Source: Cryptomeria japonica
Taxonomy: Eukaryota; Streptophyta; Pinopsida; Cupressales; Cupressaceae
Assembly (NCBI RefSeq): GCF_030272615.1
Contig: NC_081410.1
Coordinates: 289,045,957 to 289,109,956, forward strand
Length of the DNA stretch: 64,000 bases
Direction of reading: 5' to 3'
This document shows, piece by piece, positions 25,077-36,553 of the stretch. Every line of letters starts with the position of its first letter. Positions within the stretch are counted from its first letter, which is position 1. Position numbers and translations under genes: made by a program. Below the pieces are notes generated by a model. The model ran no database searches. It was given only the letters and a program-made list of their open reading frames with translations, and was not told where the DNA came from.

Positions 25077-26340
25077 ATACTCAGATTCATGCTTGTTCAT
25101 TAGATGAGGAGACTTACAAGAAGAATCCTTAGAGGAAGATATCAATCAATGGTTATATAAAGAAGAAGATGACATGATAATAGCCCAATTACCCTTAGAA
25201 CAATATGGCAATGGCTTCAAAATACTACAAAAACATGGGTATGATGGTTCCACATGCTTAGAACTACAAAACCAAGGAAGAATAGAACCTATTTTACCTC
25301 AAGAGAACCTAAAGAATCAAGGGTTAGGGTATAAACACGTCACAAAGATAATAGAGGAAAGACAACTAACACTTGACATATTGAATAAGCCAAGACTAGC
25401 ATCAAAATATATACCTTAGAATCAATCATCAATGCAAAGTATTTCATCCTTAACCTCATAGAAGTGAGAAAAAAACAACATACCCTAGTATGGAATCAGA
25501 TGGTGAAGATCTCAGATGTCTTTTACATGAAACTAATGTGACATCACTTAACAATATGGTACCTGAAACATTTTCACAAGAAAATGTGGTAACAAAGATT
25601 GGATTACCACCTACAAATGAGCTTAATACTTGGATTTTGTCAATACTTTTACCAAGGGAAACATACCTAGATCTACCAAATGAGTTAGATGAAGAAAGGC
25701 TAGAATGTCTTATACTAGGCTTGAGGAGAGTCCACCACACAAAGGAGATCCACAAGTCAGGAACATATTCCATTACAAGAACAAGATAAGATAAGTGACA
25801 TGACATCAGATAGTGGAACATATATAGAAAGTGTGGCAGATTCTCATGACTATAAATTTCTATCTATTCAAGACACTAGCCCATGAACAATAGATATGAA
25901 ATTTGACAACCAATCACTCATTGATAATAACAATGTCTACAAAGATGTTCAGAACAAGTAGGTTTGCATGATGTCAAACACTTCTCTAGCAAACAAAAGA
26001 AAAGATTTACCCCTTATACATTCACATCTAATTCACTGGGGGCAAGAGAACTCACCAAATCTAGACTAGTTCGAGAATGATGAAGCTATTTCAAAATTCC
26101 TTGGTGTCAGAGAAGGGTTTCCCTATGGTGATCATAAGGCAGGATTTGCAATAGACTTGGATAGAAAAACATACTTTGGAGAGGCTAGCTCATCCTCAAA
26201 TACAGATGAATTACAAGAGACAAAAAAATGACTAGAGGAAGATTGGCTAACCTTCCCATTGATAGAGAACAATCAGCACTCCTTATGGAGGAAACAAAAG
26301 AAGTCAACATTGGAGATGCTGAAAATATACATTAAATCCT
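25077..26340 (+). pseudogene. Second copy: G-patch-like motif and linker of element A
   Basis: Resumes after B with YKEEDDMIIAQLPLEQYGNG and FKILQKHGYDGSTCLELQNQ at 25174-25300, then GRIEPILPQENL. This is the cleaner of the two G-patch-like copies, although the LGLG pair is now LEL. A second frame, 25490-25789, holds the unnamed linker with NELNTWILSILLPRETYLDL. Stops and frameshifts separate the pieces. Confidence 0.6.
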
Positions 26341-27459
26341 ATAGAGAAAGAGAACTTCATCCAGTTCTTTAAGAAAAGACCCATCAACTTTGTGTGGTCT
26401 TATGCAGATATGCCAGGGCTAGACCCTGAGTTGGTATTACATCACTTACCTCTATTACCAAGAATAAAGCCATACAAGCATAAGTTGAGGAAAATGCATC
26501 CTCATATAGCTCGACTAGTCAACATTGAATTACAAATACTATTATATGTGGGTTTCATCAAACCTATTGATTATGTAGAGTGGATTTCCAATTTAGTCCT
26601 AGTGACTAAACATTCCGGGGTATCCAGATCTATACAAATTTTAGGGATCTTATTAAGGCTTTTCCTAAATATGATTTCCTGATCCTAAATATCAACATAA
26701 TTGTAGATCTTACAGTAGGGAATGAAATTTTATCACATATGGATGGTTTTTCTGGTTACAATCAGATCAGAATAACACTAGAAGACCAAGCTAAGACAAC
26801 ATTCACCTATCCTTGGGGTACCTACTGCTGGAATGTGATGCTTTTTGGTCTAAAAAATGCAAGAGAAACATATCAAAGGGCTATGACCACATTTTTTCAT
26901 GACATGATACATGATATCATGGAAGATTATGTTGATGATATCCTAGCAAAATCTCAAACTAGAGCAAATCATTTAGAGGTCTTGGAAAAAGTATTTGACA
27001 GATTGGAACAATACAAGGTAAGGTTAAATCCAAAGAAGTGTGTGTTTGGTGTAATAGTTGGAAATTCATTGGGCTTCATAGTATCAAACAGAGGAATAGA
27101 TGTAGGTCATGCAAAGGTGAAAGCCATCTTAGTAATGCCAACACCAACAACACTCAAACAATTCAAAATTCAACAAGGTCGGCTTCAATCCATTAGGCAT
27201 TTCATAGTACAGTTGGTAGATAAGTGCCACCCATTTCAACACCTTTAAAGAAAGGTGTTACATTCAAATGGTCAGAACAATGTTAGGATGCATTTCAATA
27301 TTTGAAAGACTATCTATTGATGACACCAGTTTTGGTATCACCAAATCATGGAAGACCCTTACTATTGTATATATCAACAACCAACTCAGCACTAGGTTCC
27401 CTTTTAGCACAACATGATGATCAAGGGAAGGAACAATCAATCTACTACATTAGTAGAGC
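26341..27459 (+). pseudogene. Second copy: reverse transcriptase and start of RNase H of element A
   Basis: Covers the RT: YADMPGLDPELVLHHLPLLP, LRKMHPHIARLVNIELQ, FSGYNQIRITLEDQAKTTF, PWGTYCWNVMLFGLKNA, the catalytic YVDD (26928-26939), LNPKKCVFGV and LQSIRHFIVQLVDKCHPFQH. RNase H begins at about 27302: LLLYISTTNSALGSLLAQHD, QSIYYISRA. It ends at 27459, where element C is inserted, and continues at 45250 with LVGYELNYTTIE. Frameshifts lie near 26620-26700 and 27245-27300. The active-site motif survives although the gene is dead. Confidence 0.9.
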
Positions 27460-28241
27460 TGATACAGGAGAATCCTTGGTCTATGAGCCATCTTGCATCA
27501 ACCAAAAATATTTCCTTTTAGTTTAGTTCTTATTCAGTTCAGTGTGCAGTTTCTTGTGTTCTTGCCGGTATGTTCTGGTAGTTGCTTGCTTTTTGTTACA
27601 AATCATATTTTCGGTTCCTAGGATGGTTCTTGTGCTTAATTCCAAATTATCAATTCATTTGGATTATTTTTCTAACAAAATATTGCTTTCGATTTGACTG
27701 TTTTTGGGTTTTGGAGTAGTTTTGGGCTTACCAGTTGGAGATTTCTTCTTTTCCAGAGTGGTTTCTTAGCATGTGGATCTATTTTGAATCTTTCTATATG
27801 TTCCAAAGTCCTTCACTAACCTTCTTGTTGATCCATACTTCTTGGTGGTTCTTTTCCAGAGAATTTCCTTTCTGTCTTGGTAAATGCAATCCTTTGTGGC
27901 CAACCCGGATATATTCCAGAGGGTATATAGATGGTTGTATGTGATCATTTGTAGGGAAGTGGATGAGGATGAGATTCTAGATTCATGGTTACAGATCCAA
28001 TCGACTCTGAGAGTTTCAGATGGATTGTAATCTAGCATGTTAGCCTGCATGAAACCAGTTGAGTACCAGATGTTCTATGATGAATGTTTGATGATAACCA
28101 ATTGGTTACTGGAGGTTCTAAGATGATAATATGATTTGATTCTGTAATATTTCAATGTTTTACTATTGCTTCCATTGTATTACTCCTGCTACATGACATG
28201 GTCAATTCTCTTTAAGGACCCACTAGATCATGGTTGTACCA
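27460..28241 (+). repeat. 5' LTR of element C
   Basis: TGATACAGGAGAATCC...GTTGTACCA, 782 bp. The matching 3' LTR begins TGATGCAGGAGAATCC at 30334 and ends GCTGCACCA at 45249. The 3' copy has about 37 extra bases near 38125. Confidence 0.9.
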
Positions 28242-28243
28242 AG

Positions 28244-28255
28244 TGGTATCAGAGT
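28244..28255 (+). promoter_or_regulatory. Primer-binding site of element C (initiator tRNA-Met type)
   Basis: TGGTATCAGAGT, two bases after the LTR, matches the common plant PBS TGGTATCAGAGC at 11 of 12 bases. Confidence 0.85.
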
Positions 28256-28432
28256 GGGTTATGAACCAGTTGGTGAAATAGCTAGTTGCAAACCTTGAGG
28301 CATTCCTTTGGCTGAACAGATCGCCAAGTAGAGGCAAGCAGCGAGTGTGTTCAATAGATCACCGAGTATGAGCAAAATGAAACTAATAGTTAGATTGTTG
28401 AGTTGAGGTAGTTCACTGGAGCAAGGGAAGAG

Positions 28433-29560
28433 ATGTCACGTAGAAGGATTAACCCCTAGATGGTAGAGCAGATGATGGAGGATTTCAAGAATGAGATGAG
28501 GAATGAGATCCATAATGCGTTGGTTGGTTTGTGGAGAAATCTGGAGTTTAAGGATGAATATGAAGAAGCTAGAGAAGAGCTTGAGGCAGAAGAGGCTAAA
28601 GGACTGAAAGATAGAAGAGAAAAAAGATTTCTGAGAGTAGTGGAACAAGAAAGTAAAATACATAAAGTGGAGGTTTCAAACTTTTCTAGGATGCTGAATC
28701 CAGAGGATTAGATTGATTGGATTAGAGAGTTGGAGGATTACTTTGAGTTTGAGGATGTCAAGGACCCGTAGAGAGTTTGGTTGGCACAAACTAAGTTCAA
28801 AGGGAATGTTACCTTATGGTGGAAAGAATTGCAAAGAGACAGAGTGGAGAATGGTGAAATGAAGATCACCCGGTGGAGACATATGGTTGCAAGATTGAAG
28901 GCCAAGTTCATACCAAGAGACTATGAGTTGGAATTGTTCAAGAAGTCGCAAAACCTGAAGCAGAGAAACATGAGTGTGAAAGAGCATACTGAGGAATTCT
29001 ACAAGGTGATGATCAGATCTAGGCATAGAGAGATGAATAGAGAAAAGGTGGGGAGGTACATAAATGGACTTGCATTTAACATTCAGGATGAGATGAGTGT
29101 GTTGAGGATTTCTACTATTGAAGAAGCTTACCAGTATGCTTTGAAGGCTAAGGAGAAGGTGAGAAGAAGATAGAAGAATAACCCTAAAGGGAAGGATAAA
29201 TGCAAAAGACAGATGAGTGGTAGTATATAGAAGCAAAATTTTGAAGAAGAATAAAAAACTAAGTGGAGTAAAGAACATGATTAGAAAACACAGAGGAAAG
29301 GCAGTGGCAGTAGTAGTAGAGATTTTTCCAGCAAATGTTACAAGTGTGGAGAAACCAGACATAGATTTTATGAATGTAAGCAATAAATGGAAAGAAGTTG
29401 TATGGCAAATGAGGAACCAGAAGGTGGATTTGTTGGAACTGAATGTGCACCAGAGCAAGGAGAATTCCTTATGTTTAGAAGAGTTGTGATGGAGAAAATC
29501 AATGAAGATACCAGACCTACTCAAAGAAGGAGTCATTTGAGACTGTGTGCAAATTAGGTT
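28433..29560 (+). pseudogene. gag: gag of element C
   Basis: Start MSRRRINP at 28433, then a stop, then an acidic coiled-coil-like region (28500-28690, many E/K). The gag core follows: WLAQTKFKGNVTLWWKELQ, KITRWRHMVARLKAKFIPRD, SVKEHTEEFYKVMI, GRYINGLAFNIQDEM (28781-29173). After further stops in the same frame comes a CCHC zinc knuckle CYKCGETRHRFYEC (about 29337-29378) that could bind RNA. The domain order fits chromovirus-type gypsy Gag. There are at least nine in-frame stops. Confidence 0.8.
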
Positions 29561-30281
29561 GTAAGTGTTGAAAGGTTATTATGAATAGTGGAAGTACTGA
29601 TAATTTGGTATCTGAGGAGATGGTAGTGAAGCTTGGATTGAAGAGGCTTAAGCACCCTTATCCTTGTAAGGTAAGTTGGTTACAAGATGATTAGAAGTTG
29701 GAAGTAAAAGAGCAATATTTGGTGAGTTTTAATATTGGGCCTTTTAGGGATGAGGTCTTGTGTGATGTTTTATCTATGAGTTCTTGTCATGTCTTGTTGG
29801 GAAGACCTTGATAGTTTGAAAGAACAACTTTTAATGACTGTAGAAGAAACCTAATCACTATTGAGAAGGATGGGCATAAGTTCACATTAGCTTGTTTAAA
29901 GGAGAAAGAGAAGGAGGTGAAGAATATAAGTCTTGAGAGAAGTAGCAGTACTAAGAAATCGGCTGCAGATATTATACCACAAAGTGGCTTGAATTTGCAG
30001 AAGAATTTGATAGATAAGTCTAATAGACCGATGGAATTGGATGACAATAAGGTTGTGATAGTGAACTAGATGAAGTCTTGTGGCATAAATAAGTTAGAGT
30101 TACAGAAGAAACAAAGCAATAAGTAGAGACAGTGTGTAGGCTTGAAGAAAGGAAAGAGAAATAAAGAAAGTCGGGAGTTAGAGAATTTGATTGAGGTTCC
30201 GGAGGAGCTAATGTCTAGGTTTGCAGATAAGGAAGATGTTTGGATCAGGAATGAGCATGGGATCTATATCCCAAATCCTTT
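29561..30281 (+). pseudogene. Protease region of element C
   Basis: After a one-base shift the frame reads KVIMNSGSTDNLVSEEMV (about 29575-29630), the retropepsin D-S-G-S/A motif with D changed to N. It continues with HPYPCKVSWLQDD and CDVLSMSSCHVLLGRP (29760-29805), then a Lys/Glu-rich tail ending IPNPF and TGA at 30279-30281. No RT follows: the 3' LTR begins 52 bases later. Loss of the catalytic Asp and the stops make it inactive. Confidence 0.75.
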
Positions 30282-30333
30282 TTGATATTCATGATTTTCC
30301 TCTCATGGAACATCTCTTTCTACCTGGGGTATT

Positions 30334-30645
30334 TGATGCAGGAGAATCCCCCATCTATTAGCCAGCTTGCATCAACCAAAAATATTTCCTTTTAGTTTAG
30401 TTCTTGTTTAGTTCAGTGTGCGGTTTTGTGTCTTCTGGCCAGTATGTTCTGATAGTTGCTTGTTTTTTGTTGCAGGTCATATTTTCAGTTTCTAGGTTGG
30501 CTCTTGCACTTAATTCTAGATTCTCAATTCATTTGGATTCTTTTCCGCCAAGATATTGCTTCCGGTTTGATTGTTTCTGGTTTTGGTGTAGTTTTGGGCT
30601 GACTGGTTGGAGATTTATTCTTTTCCAGAGCATTTTCTTAGCGTG
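30334..30645 (+). repeat. 3' LTR of element C, first segment
   Basis: TGATGCAGGAGAATCC to CTTAGCGTG, aligning with the first 310 bases of the C 5' LTR. The final GCGTG (30641-30645) is the target-site copy made by insertion of D; the LTR continues at 38015. No clear polypurine tract precedes it (only tacctggggtatt). Confidence 0.88.
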
Positions 30646-30718
30646 TGTTGGCATATGTGCAGAGTTTGATGACATGATGATATTGTATGTTGTCATTGAT
30701 GTTAATATGTTGAAGTAT

Positions 30719-30850
30719 GAACCGGTATATTAAAGTAAGAAAACTGGCAAGGGAACCGGTATGATGATGTGAACCGATATATGTGAAAAAGTGAAGCGAT
30801 ATGTATGTTCAAAGTGAACCGGTATGTTGGAATGTGAACCAATATATGGA
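30719..30850 (+). repeat. GAACCGGTAT motif cluster in the D LTR U3
   Basis: Six near copies: gaaccggtatatt, gaaccggtatgat, gaaccgatatatg, gaagcgatatgta, gaaccggtatgtt, gaaccaatatatg. Fewer and more decayed copies are in the 3' LTR (36628-36740). Short direct repeats in U3 are often enhancer elements; function here is inferred only. Confidence 0.65.
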
Positions 30851-31493
30851 GTTCTATATTGGGGTTTCATTTGGTGTGACTACCAGTTGGTAGTCTCAGC
30901 TTCAGGGTTTCTAGTTGATGCATTTCAAGTCTGTGTGATTCAACCGATGACATCCTATGATGGGTTAGCATTGAAATGAAGATCAGATCATGTTGCCATG
31001 TTAGCCTTGGGCACATGAAGGATTTCCTTAAGCTTCTTGCATGGAGATTGATCCTATATACCTCGGGAATGTGAGTAGTCTCTGTAAATAGTGGAGAGCG
31101 CATGATGGGTTATTAGCTTCCAAAAGTGGCAAAGAACAAATGATGGAGAATGTCTTGAGATGTGTTCAAGATTGTTTTACACTATGCAAAGTGTTTGAGC
31201 AGTTAGGATTGGACCGATTGTATTGATAACCTAAGTGTTTGGGGTTTAGGGTTTATGTTACTGACCTATCTGTTTCCTATAAGGTCAATGATGATTTGCA
31301 TTATGAAGTTGTTAGCAAATGTTATGTATGTATCCAAGTGAAGAGATACTTGATTCTTGCTAGACCAGAGAAGTGTGTTGTTACCTGCAAAGTGTGATTG
31401 TAGAAGTAAAGGAGCTAAAGTGGATCTGCCTCGGCATTGAGTGTTGTTATCAGATTAGTGTATTACCTGTTGACTTCTAACCATTTCAACAGT

Positions 31494-31735
31494 TGGAAAA
31501 TCCCTTAATTGGGTATCTTTAATAGGCTTTGTGTAAATCCTTTAACAGGGTGACTCAATTCAATGAGTTCTTCAAATCCTCTTGCAAGGTAACCTTTAAT
31601 AGGGTTCTAACCTTTAACCGGGTATTTAGCCATCCCTTAATTGGGTGATCCCTAACAGGATCGGTTCCTAGCAGAACCTATTATAAAGTCCTTAACCGGA
31701 TTAGGCTCCTAATAGAGCGGACTTCAGAAGAGTTC
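31494..31735 (+). repeat. CCTTTAACCGGGT-type short repeats in the D LTR
   Basis: At least seven variants of cccttaattgggt / cctttaacagggt / cctttaaccgggt / tccttaaccggat, each a small imperfect palindrome (acc...ggt). The same cluster is at about 37386-37580 in the 3' LTR. Confidence 0.65.
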
Positions 31736-32150
31736 AAAGAACAACTTGTGGGTGTTCATCCCCACTGTGGTTTTTCCCAATTGGGTTTCCACGTGAAAAA
31801 TCAGTGTGTCATGTGTGATGTCTTTTCATGTGATGATTAGTATTTTCTATTAAGCGGTAATGCATGTTGAACCAGTGGTCTTTATATTTATGATGTATTA
31901 CCTGTTTATGCATATGGATGAAGTGGAAAGGAGATATTAGGTGTGGTGAAGATCTAAGTGTTAACTAGTTTATGTCTTTCACAGTCATTCTGTGTTTTAC
32001 CGGTAGTACCCTATTTTAGATCGGTGATATTGTTTACCAGTTAGTTCAGTTTTTGCAACTAAAGTGGTTTAAGGAAGTTTTTGTCTATATTGATTCACCC
32101 CCTCCTCTCAGTATCTATTGAGTACTTTCTATTCATCATTATTCATGAAT

Positions 32151-32162
32151 TGGTATTAGAGC
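32151..32162 (+). promoter_or_regulatory. Primer-binding site of element D (initiator tRNA-Met type)
   Basis: TGGTATTAGAGC, two bases after the LTR end, one base different from TGGTATCAGAGC. Confidence 0.85.
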
Positions 32163-32219
32163 GTCCTCCAGCTCCTCTGTGTTGTAAGCTTAACCACTTG
32201 AGGAAAAGATCCTATTATA

Positions 32220-35200
32220 TTGATGAAGAGGGAAGGTTCTAAGTTCAACAAAGACAAATTCAAGATATGGAAGGATAGAATGAAGATATACATCAAAAGC
32301 ATGGGTGCTCAAGACTGGAGCTATGTTGAGAATACTTATGTTGTCCCTACTGGTACTCTCATCGATGATCAAAGAAGAGAAATTCAGGAGAATCGACAAG
32401 TCATGGAAGCTCTTGTCAACAAATTTTTTGATGTTGAGTTTATTGATGTTCAAGATAAAGATAATCCCAAAGATGTATGGGATACTCTGGAGTCTATCTA
32501 TGGTGGTGATGAGGATGTAAAGCAGGATAAGGAAGAAAGCCTTAGAGGAAAGTTTGAAGATATGTGAATGGTTGAAGGAGAGACCATTTAACAATATGGG
32601 ATAAGGATTAAAACTATTGTTGGAGACATCAAGAGTGCAGGAGGTACAATGGATGATTCCACCATTATTAGCAAAGTTTTGAGAACCTTGTTAGTAGTCT
32701 ATGCAGTAAGGGTTGCTACTATTTGGGAGTTGAGATCTATTGACAAGACAAAGGTGTCCCTTGATTCTATCATTGCTAAGTTGACCGCTTATGAGCTAAA
32801 TAGTTATGATGGCAGTGTTCAGAAGACTAATTCAACCTTTAAAGCATCTGCTGCACTATCTAGAAAGGGTAAAGAGGTTAGTACTAGTTGTGAACCTAGA
32901 CAAAGTAGAGATATGGATGATGAGGAAATCCTAATGGAATTTGAAGCCCTTCTAGCCAAGAAACTTCCTAAGGGAATTGGTAAATACAAAGGTAAGCTCC
33001 CTTTGAAATGCTTTTCTTGCATTAGGATTGGACACATTGCTATTAATTGTCCTAATGGTGATAATAAGGACAAACTAGAGAGGGTCAAAAAGTTCAAAGG
33101 AGGAAATAGGAGAAACTGTCTTGTTGCAGTTGATGAAGGTGTCATCGATGATGAATCAGAAGATGAAGAAAGTGAAGACATAGTATTTGTAGCTATCAAG
33201 GAAGATGTGTCAGACAAGAAGGCTCTTGTCTCCCACTTTGATAACTCTAATGAATGGATTATTAACAGTGGTTGTTCTCACCACATGACTGGTGACTAGA
33301 GAAATTTTCTGTCTCTCGAAGAATATGATGGAGGTGTAGTCCAATTTGGTAATGATGCACCTTGTATGGTAAAAGGAAAAGGGTCCATCTCTCTAAATGG
33401 AAAAAGCAATGCTGATAATGTGTATTGGGTAGAAGGTCTCAGGCATAACCTTTTGAGTGTTGCTCAACTGAATGATAATAGATTCACTCTAGAATTCAAA
33501 TATGGAGTATGCAAAATAAAGGGAAAGAATGGTGAACTGATGGCCACTAGTATGCAGACCAAAGGTAACCTATTTTGGCTAAATGCAAATATCAGCCAAT
33601 GTCTAATGGCTAAGTATGATGACAGTTGGATATGGCATAAGAGACTCTGCCATGTAAATTTTGATAACATTGTGAAGGCTAGTAAGATCAAGGCAGTTAG
33701 AGGATTGCCTGTGTTGAACAAACTGGAGAATCCTCTATGTAGAGAATGTCAACTGGGGAAAATGTCTTCCTCAACCTTCAAAGGTAAATCTTTCATAGTA
33801 GATAATTTGCTTGATCTTGTGCATATTGATTTATGTGGTCCAATGAAAACTAAGAGTGTTCAAGGAGATAGGTACTTTATTATTCTTACTGATGATTGCT
33901 CAAGAATGATGTGGGTCACATTCTTGAAAGACAAGTCTGAGGCTTTTGGAAAGTTCAAAGCCTTCAGAGCACTGGTTGAAAAAGAAAGTGGTAAGAGAAT
34001 CAAATGCCTTAGAACTGACCAAGGAGGTGAGTTCACTTCTAGTGTGTTCAATAACAACTGTGAAGAAAATGGCATTAAGAGGAAACCGTATGCCCCCTGG
34101 ACTCCATATCACAATGGCCTAGCAGAAAGGAACAACCAGACTATAGTTGAAGTAGCCAGAATAATGCTAATTCAAGGAAAGGTTGCTCACACTTTTTAGA
34201 GAGAAGCGGTGAGCACTGCAGTCTACACTATGAACCGGGTACTCATCAATAAAGGTAAGGATAAAACACCTTATGAGTATTGGACCAATAAGACTCCTGT
34301 AGTAAGCTACTTTAGAGTGTTTGGTAGCAAGTGTTATATCAAGAGGAGTGAACACCAAAGAAAGTTTGATGCAAAATGTGATGAGGGAATATTCCTAGGA
34401 TATTCCACCAAGAGAAAAGCTCTCAAGTGTTTCAACAATAGGACTTAGAGAATTGTTGAAAGTATCAATGTCAATATTGATGAAACCTCTAAGAAACCTA
34501 AGGAAACTAGTAGTGAGCAAGTGGTAGATGAACTGGTTGTAACCTTCTGGGAACTAGTTGCAAAATAACCTAGTACCAGTAACAGTGCTCCTACATTGGT
34601 AAATGTTGATGCTGATGAAGATGAGGATAAAGAAGAAAAGCAAGAGGAAATAGCTAAGATCATTCCTAGGTATGTAAAGTTGAATCATGATCCAAAGAAG
34701 ATCATAGGAGATAAGGATGCAGGAATTCTTACAAGAAGAAAGGTCAGAGAAAACTCTTGCATGATCTCTGAATTTGAGCCTAAAATATTTAAAGAGGCAC
34801 ATAAAGATGAAGACTGGATGAAGGCTATGGAAGAGGAACTTGACCAGATAGAGAAGAATGGTACATGGTCCTTGGTACCCAGACTTGAGCATAAAAATGT
34901 TATTGGCACCAAATGGGTTTTCAGAAACAAGTTGAATGAAGATGGCATAGTGGTAAGAAACAAAGCCAAACTGGTGTGTAAGGGATATGCTCAAGAAGAA
35001 GGAGAAGACTATGGAGAAACCTTTTCTCCAATAGCGAGATTGGAAGGAATTCGAACGCTTCTTGCTTATGCAGCCTTCAAGGGATTCAAAGTGTATCAAA
35101 TGGATGTAAAATTTGCATTTCTGAATGGAATACTTGAAGAGGAGCTGTATATAGAGCAACCAAATGGATATGCCCTATCAGAAGATAGTGACATGGTGTG

Positions 35201-36311
35201 TAGGCTACATAAAGCCTTGTATGGATTGAAGCAGGAACCTAGAGCATGGTATGAATGCTTACACTCACATCTTGTAAAGATTGGATTTAAAAGAACAAGT
35301 GAAGATAGCAATATCTATCTGAAGTCAAAAGGAGATTAGATCCTGATTTGTGAAGTGTTTGTTGATGACATAATTTTTGGTGGAGATGAAAAGATGAGTC
35401 ATGCATTTGTAGATGAGATGAAGAAGGAATTTGAAATGTCACTAATTGGAGAGATTAAGTTCTTCATTGGACTAAAAGTTCAAAAAATGAAAGATGGTAT
35501 CTTTATCACTCAGTTCGAGTATGCCAAAGAGGTGTTGAAGACCTTTGGCATGGAAGACATCAAACCGGTTGGTACACCAATGGTGATTGGTTGTAAATTG
35601 TCAAAAGAAGATGACTCGGCATTGGTGAATGAGAAGGAATACCGATCAATGATTGGTAAGTTGCACTATGTAGTACACAACAAACCAAACATTGCACATG
35701 CAGTGGGCATTACTGCATGTTTCCAGAAAAGTCCAAGAGAATCCCACTTGGTAGAAGTCAAGCTGATTCTTAGATATCTGAAGGGAACTATAGACTATGG
35801 ATTGTGGTATCCATACAGTAATGATTTCAACCTCAAAGTGTTTACAAATGTTGATTGGGCTGGTAACGTGGACGACCAAAAGAGAACAACCAGTGGTGCA
35901 TTCTTTCTTGGTGGTAGACTAGTTTCATGGATGGGTAAGAAGTAGAGTTGTATCTCCTAGTCAACAACAGAAGCAGAATATGTAGCAAAATTTATAAACT
36001 CCACTCAGACAATTTGGATGAAGCATGTATTAAGTGGTTTCAAAGTCCCTGTATCTGAACCGGTAATTATATTTTGTGACAACACAAGTGCAATTAGTAT
36101 TTCCAAGAATCTGGTTTTGCATGCTAGAACCAAGCACTTCGAGCTCAAGTATCATTTCTTGAGGAAGAAGGTTCAAAACAAAGAGGTTGTATTGGAACAT
36201 GTTTCCAATAAGGAGTAGTTAGCAGACATATTCACCAAGCCTCTACCAAAGGCTACATTTACCTATTTAAGAGGTGAATTAGGGGTGTTGCCCCTTCCAG
36301 AGGTAAACTAA
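32220..36311 (+). pseudogene. gag-pol of copia element D, one frame with about ten stops
   Basis: The start MKREGSKFNKDKFKIWKDRM gives a Gag (UBN2-like) with YVENTYVVPTGTLIDDQRRE, then a zinc knuckle CFSCIRIGHIAINC (about 33010). The protease motif WIINSGCSHHMTGD (about 33255) has Asn for the catalytic Asp. The pre-integrase zinc region follows (WHKRLCH, CRECQLGK), then integrase with HIDLCGP, RTDQGGEF and NGLAERNNQ (33820-34140). RT has GTKWVFRNKLNEDG, GETFSPIARLEGIRTLLAYA, VYQMDVKFAFLNG, ALYGLKQEPRAWY and FVDDIIFGG (35355). RNase H has VDWAGNVDDQKRTTSGAFF and ADIFTKPLP. Stops lie at 32565, 32589, 33297, 34197, 34446, 34566, 35337, 35943, 35958 and 36216 (seven TAG, one TGA, two TAA). The natural end is TAA at 36309. 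Confidence 0.93.
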
Positions 36312-36387
36312 TGGTGTATGCTCCACATCAATTAGGTATTGCATTGACAAATATTTTTCAGGACTGATGTGTTGATGGATGCTACTC

Positions 36388-36553
36388 CTTAGGGGGAGCA
36401 ACATGGTGGAGCATAGTTGTTTGTGCCTCCACTTTGGAATTGTTGTCAAAGGGGGAGAAGATGTGAAGCGGAGAAGATATCTATAGTATTGGGGAGAAGA
36501 TGTGAAGTAGAGAGATATCTTTCTATATTTCCATCAATGCCAAAGGGGGAGAT
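36388..36553 (+). promoter_or_regulatory. Three polypurine-like tracts before the D 3' LTR
   Basis: TTAGGGGGAGCAAC (36388-36401), CAAAGGGGGAGAAG (about 36446-36459) and CCAAAGGGGGAGAT (36540-36553). The last directly precedes TGTTGGC and is the likely polypurine tract. Element E shows the same trio. Confidence 0.75.

Larger units (their letters stand above)
30646..32148 (+). repeat. 5' LTR of element D
   Basis: TGTTGGCATATGTGC to ATTATTCATGA (terminal CA mutated to GA), 1,503 bp. The first 230 bases differ from the 3' copy at roughly 6 percent of positions by hand count, and the 3' copy lacks about 20 bases there. It contains two clusters of short repeated motifs (30719-30850 and 31494-31735). 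Confidence 0.92.

Noticed and set aside
28814-29536. 240-codon open frame on the minus strand
   Set aside because: Antisense shadow of the gag of element C; low-complexity Ser/Phe/His composition, and the plus strand shows clear gag and zinc-knuckle motifs.
34554-35159. 201-codon minus-strand frame inside D
   Set aside because: Mirror of the RT/copia coding region; composition is that of reversed coding sequence with no motif.
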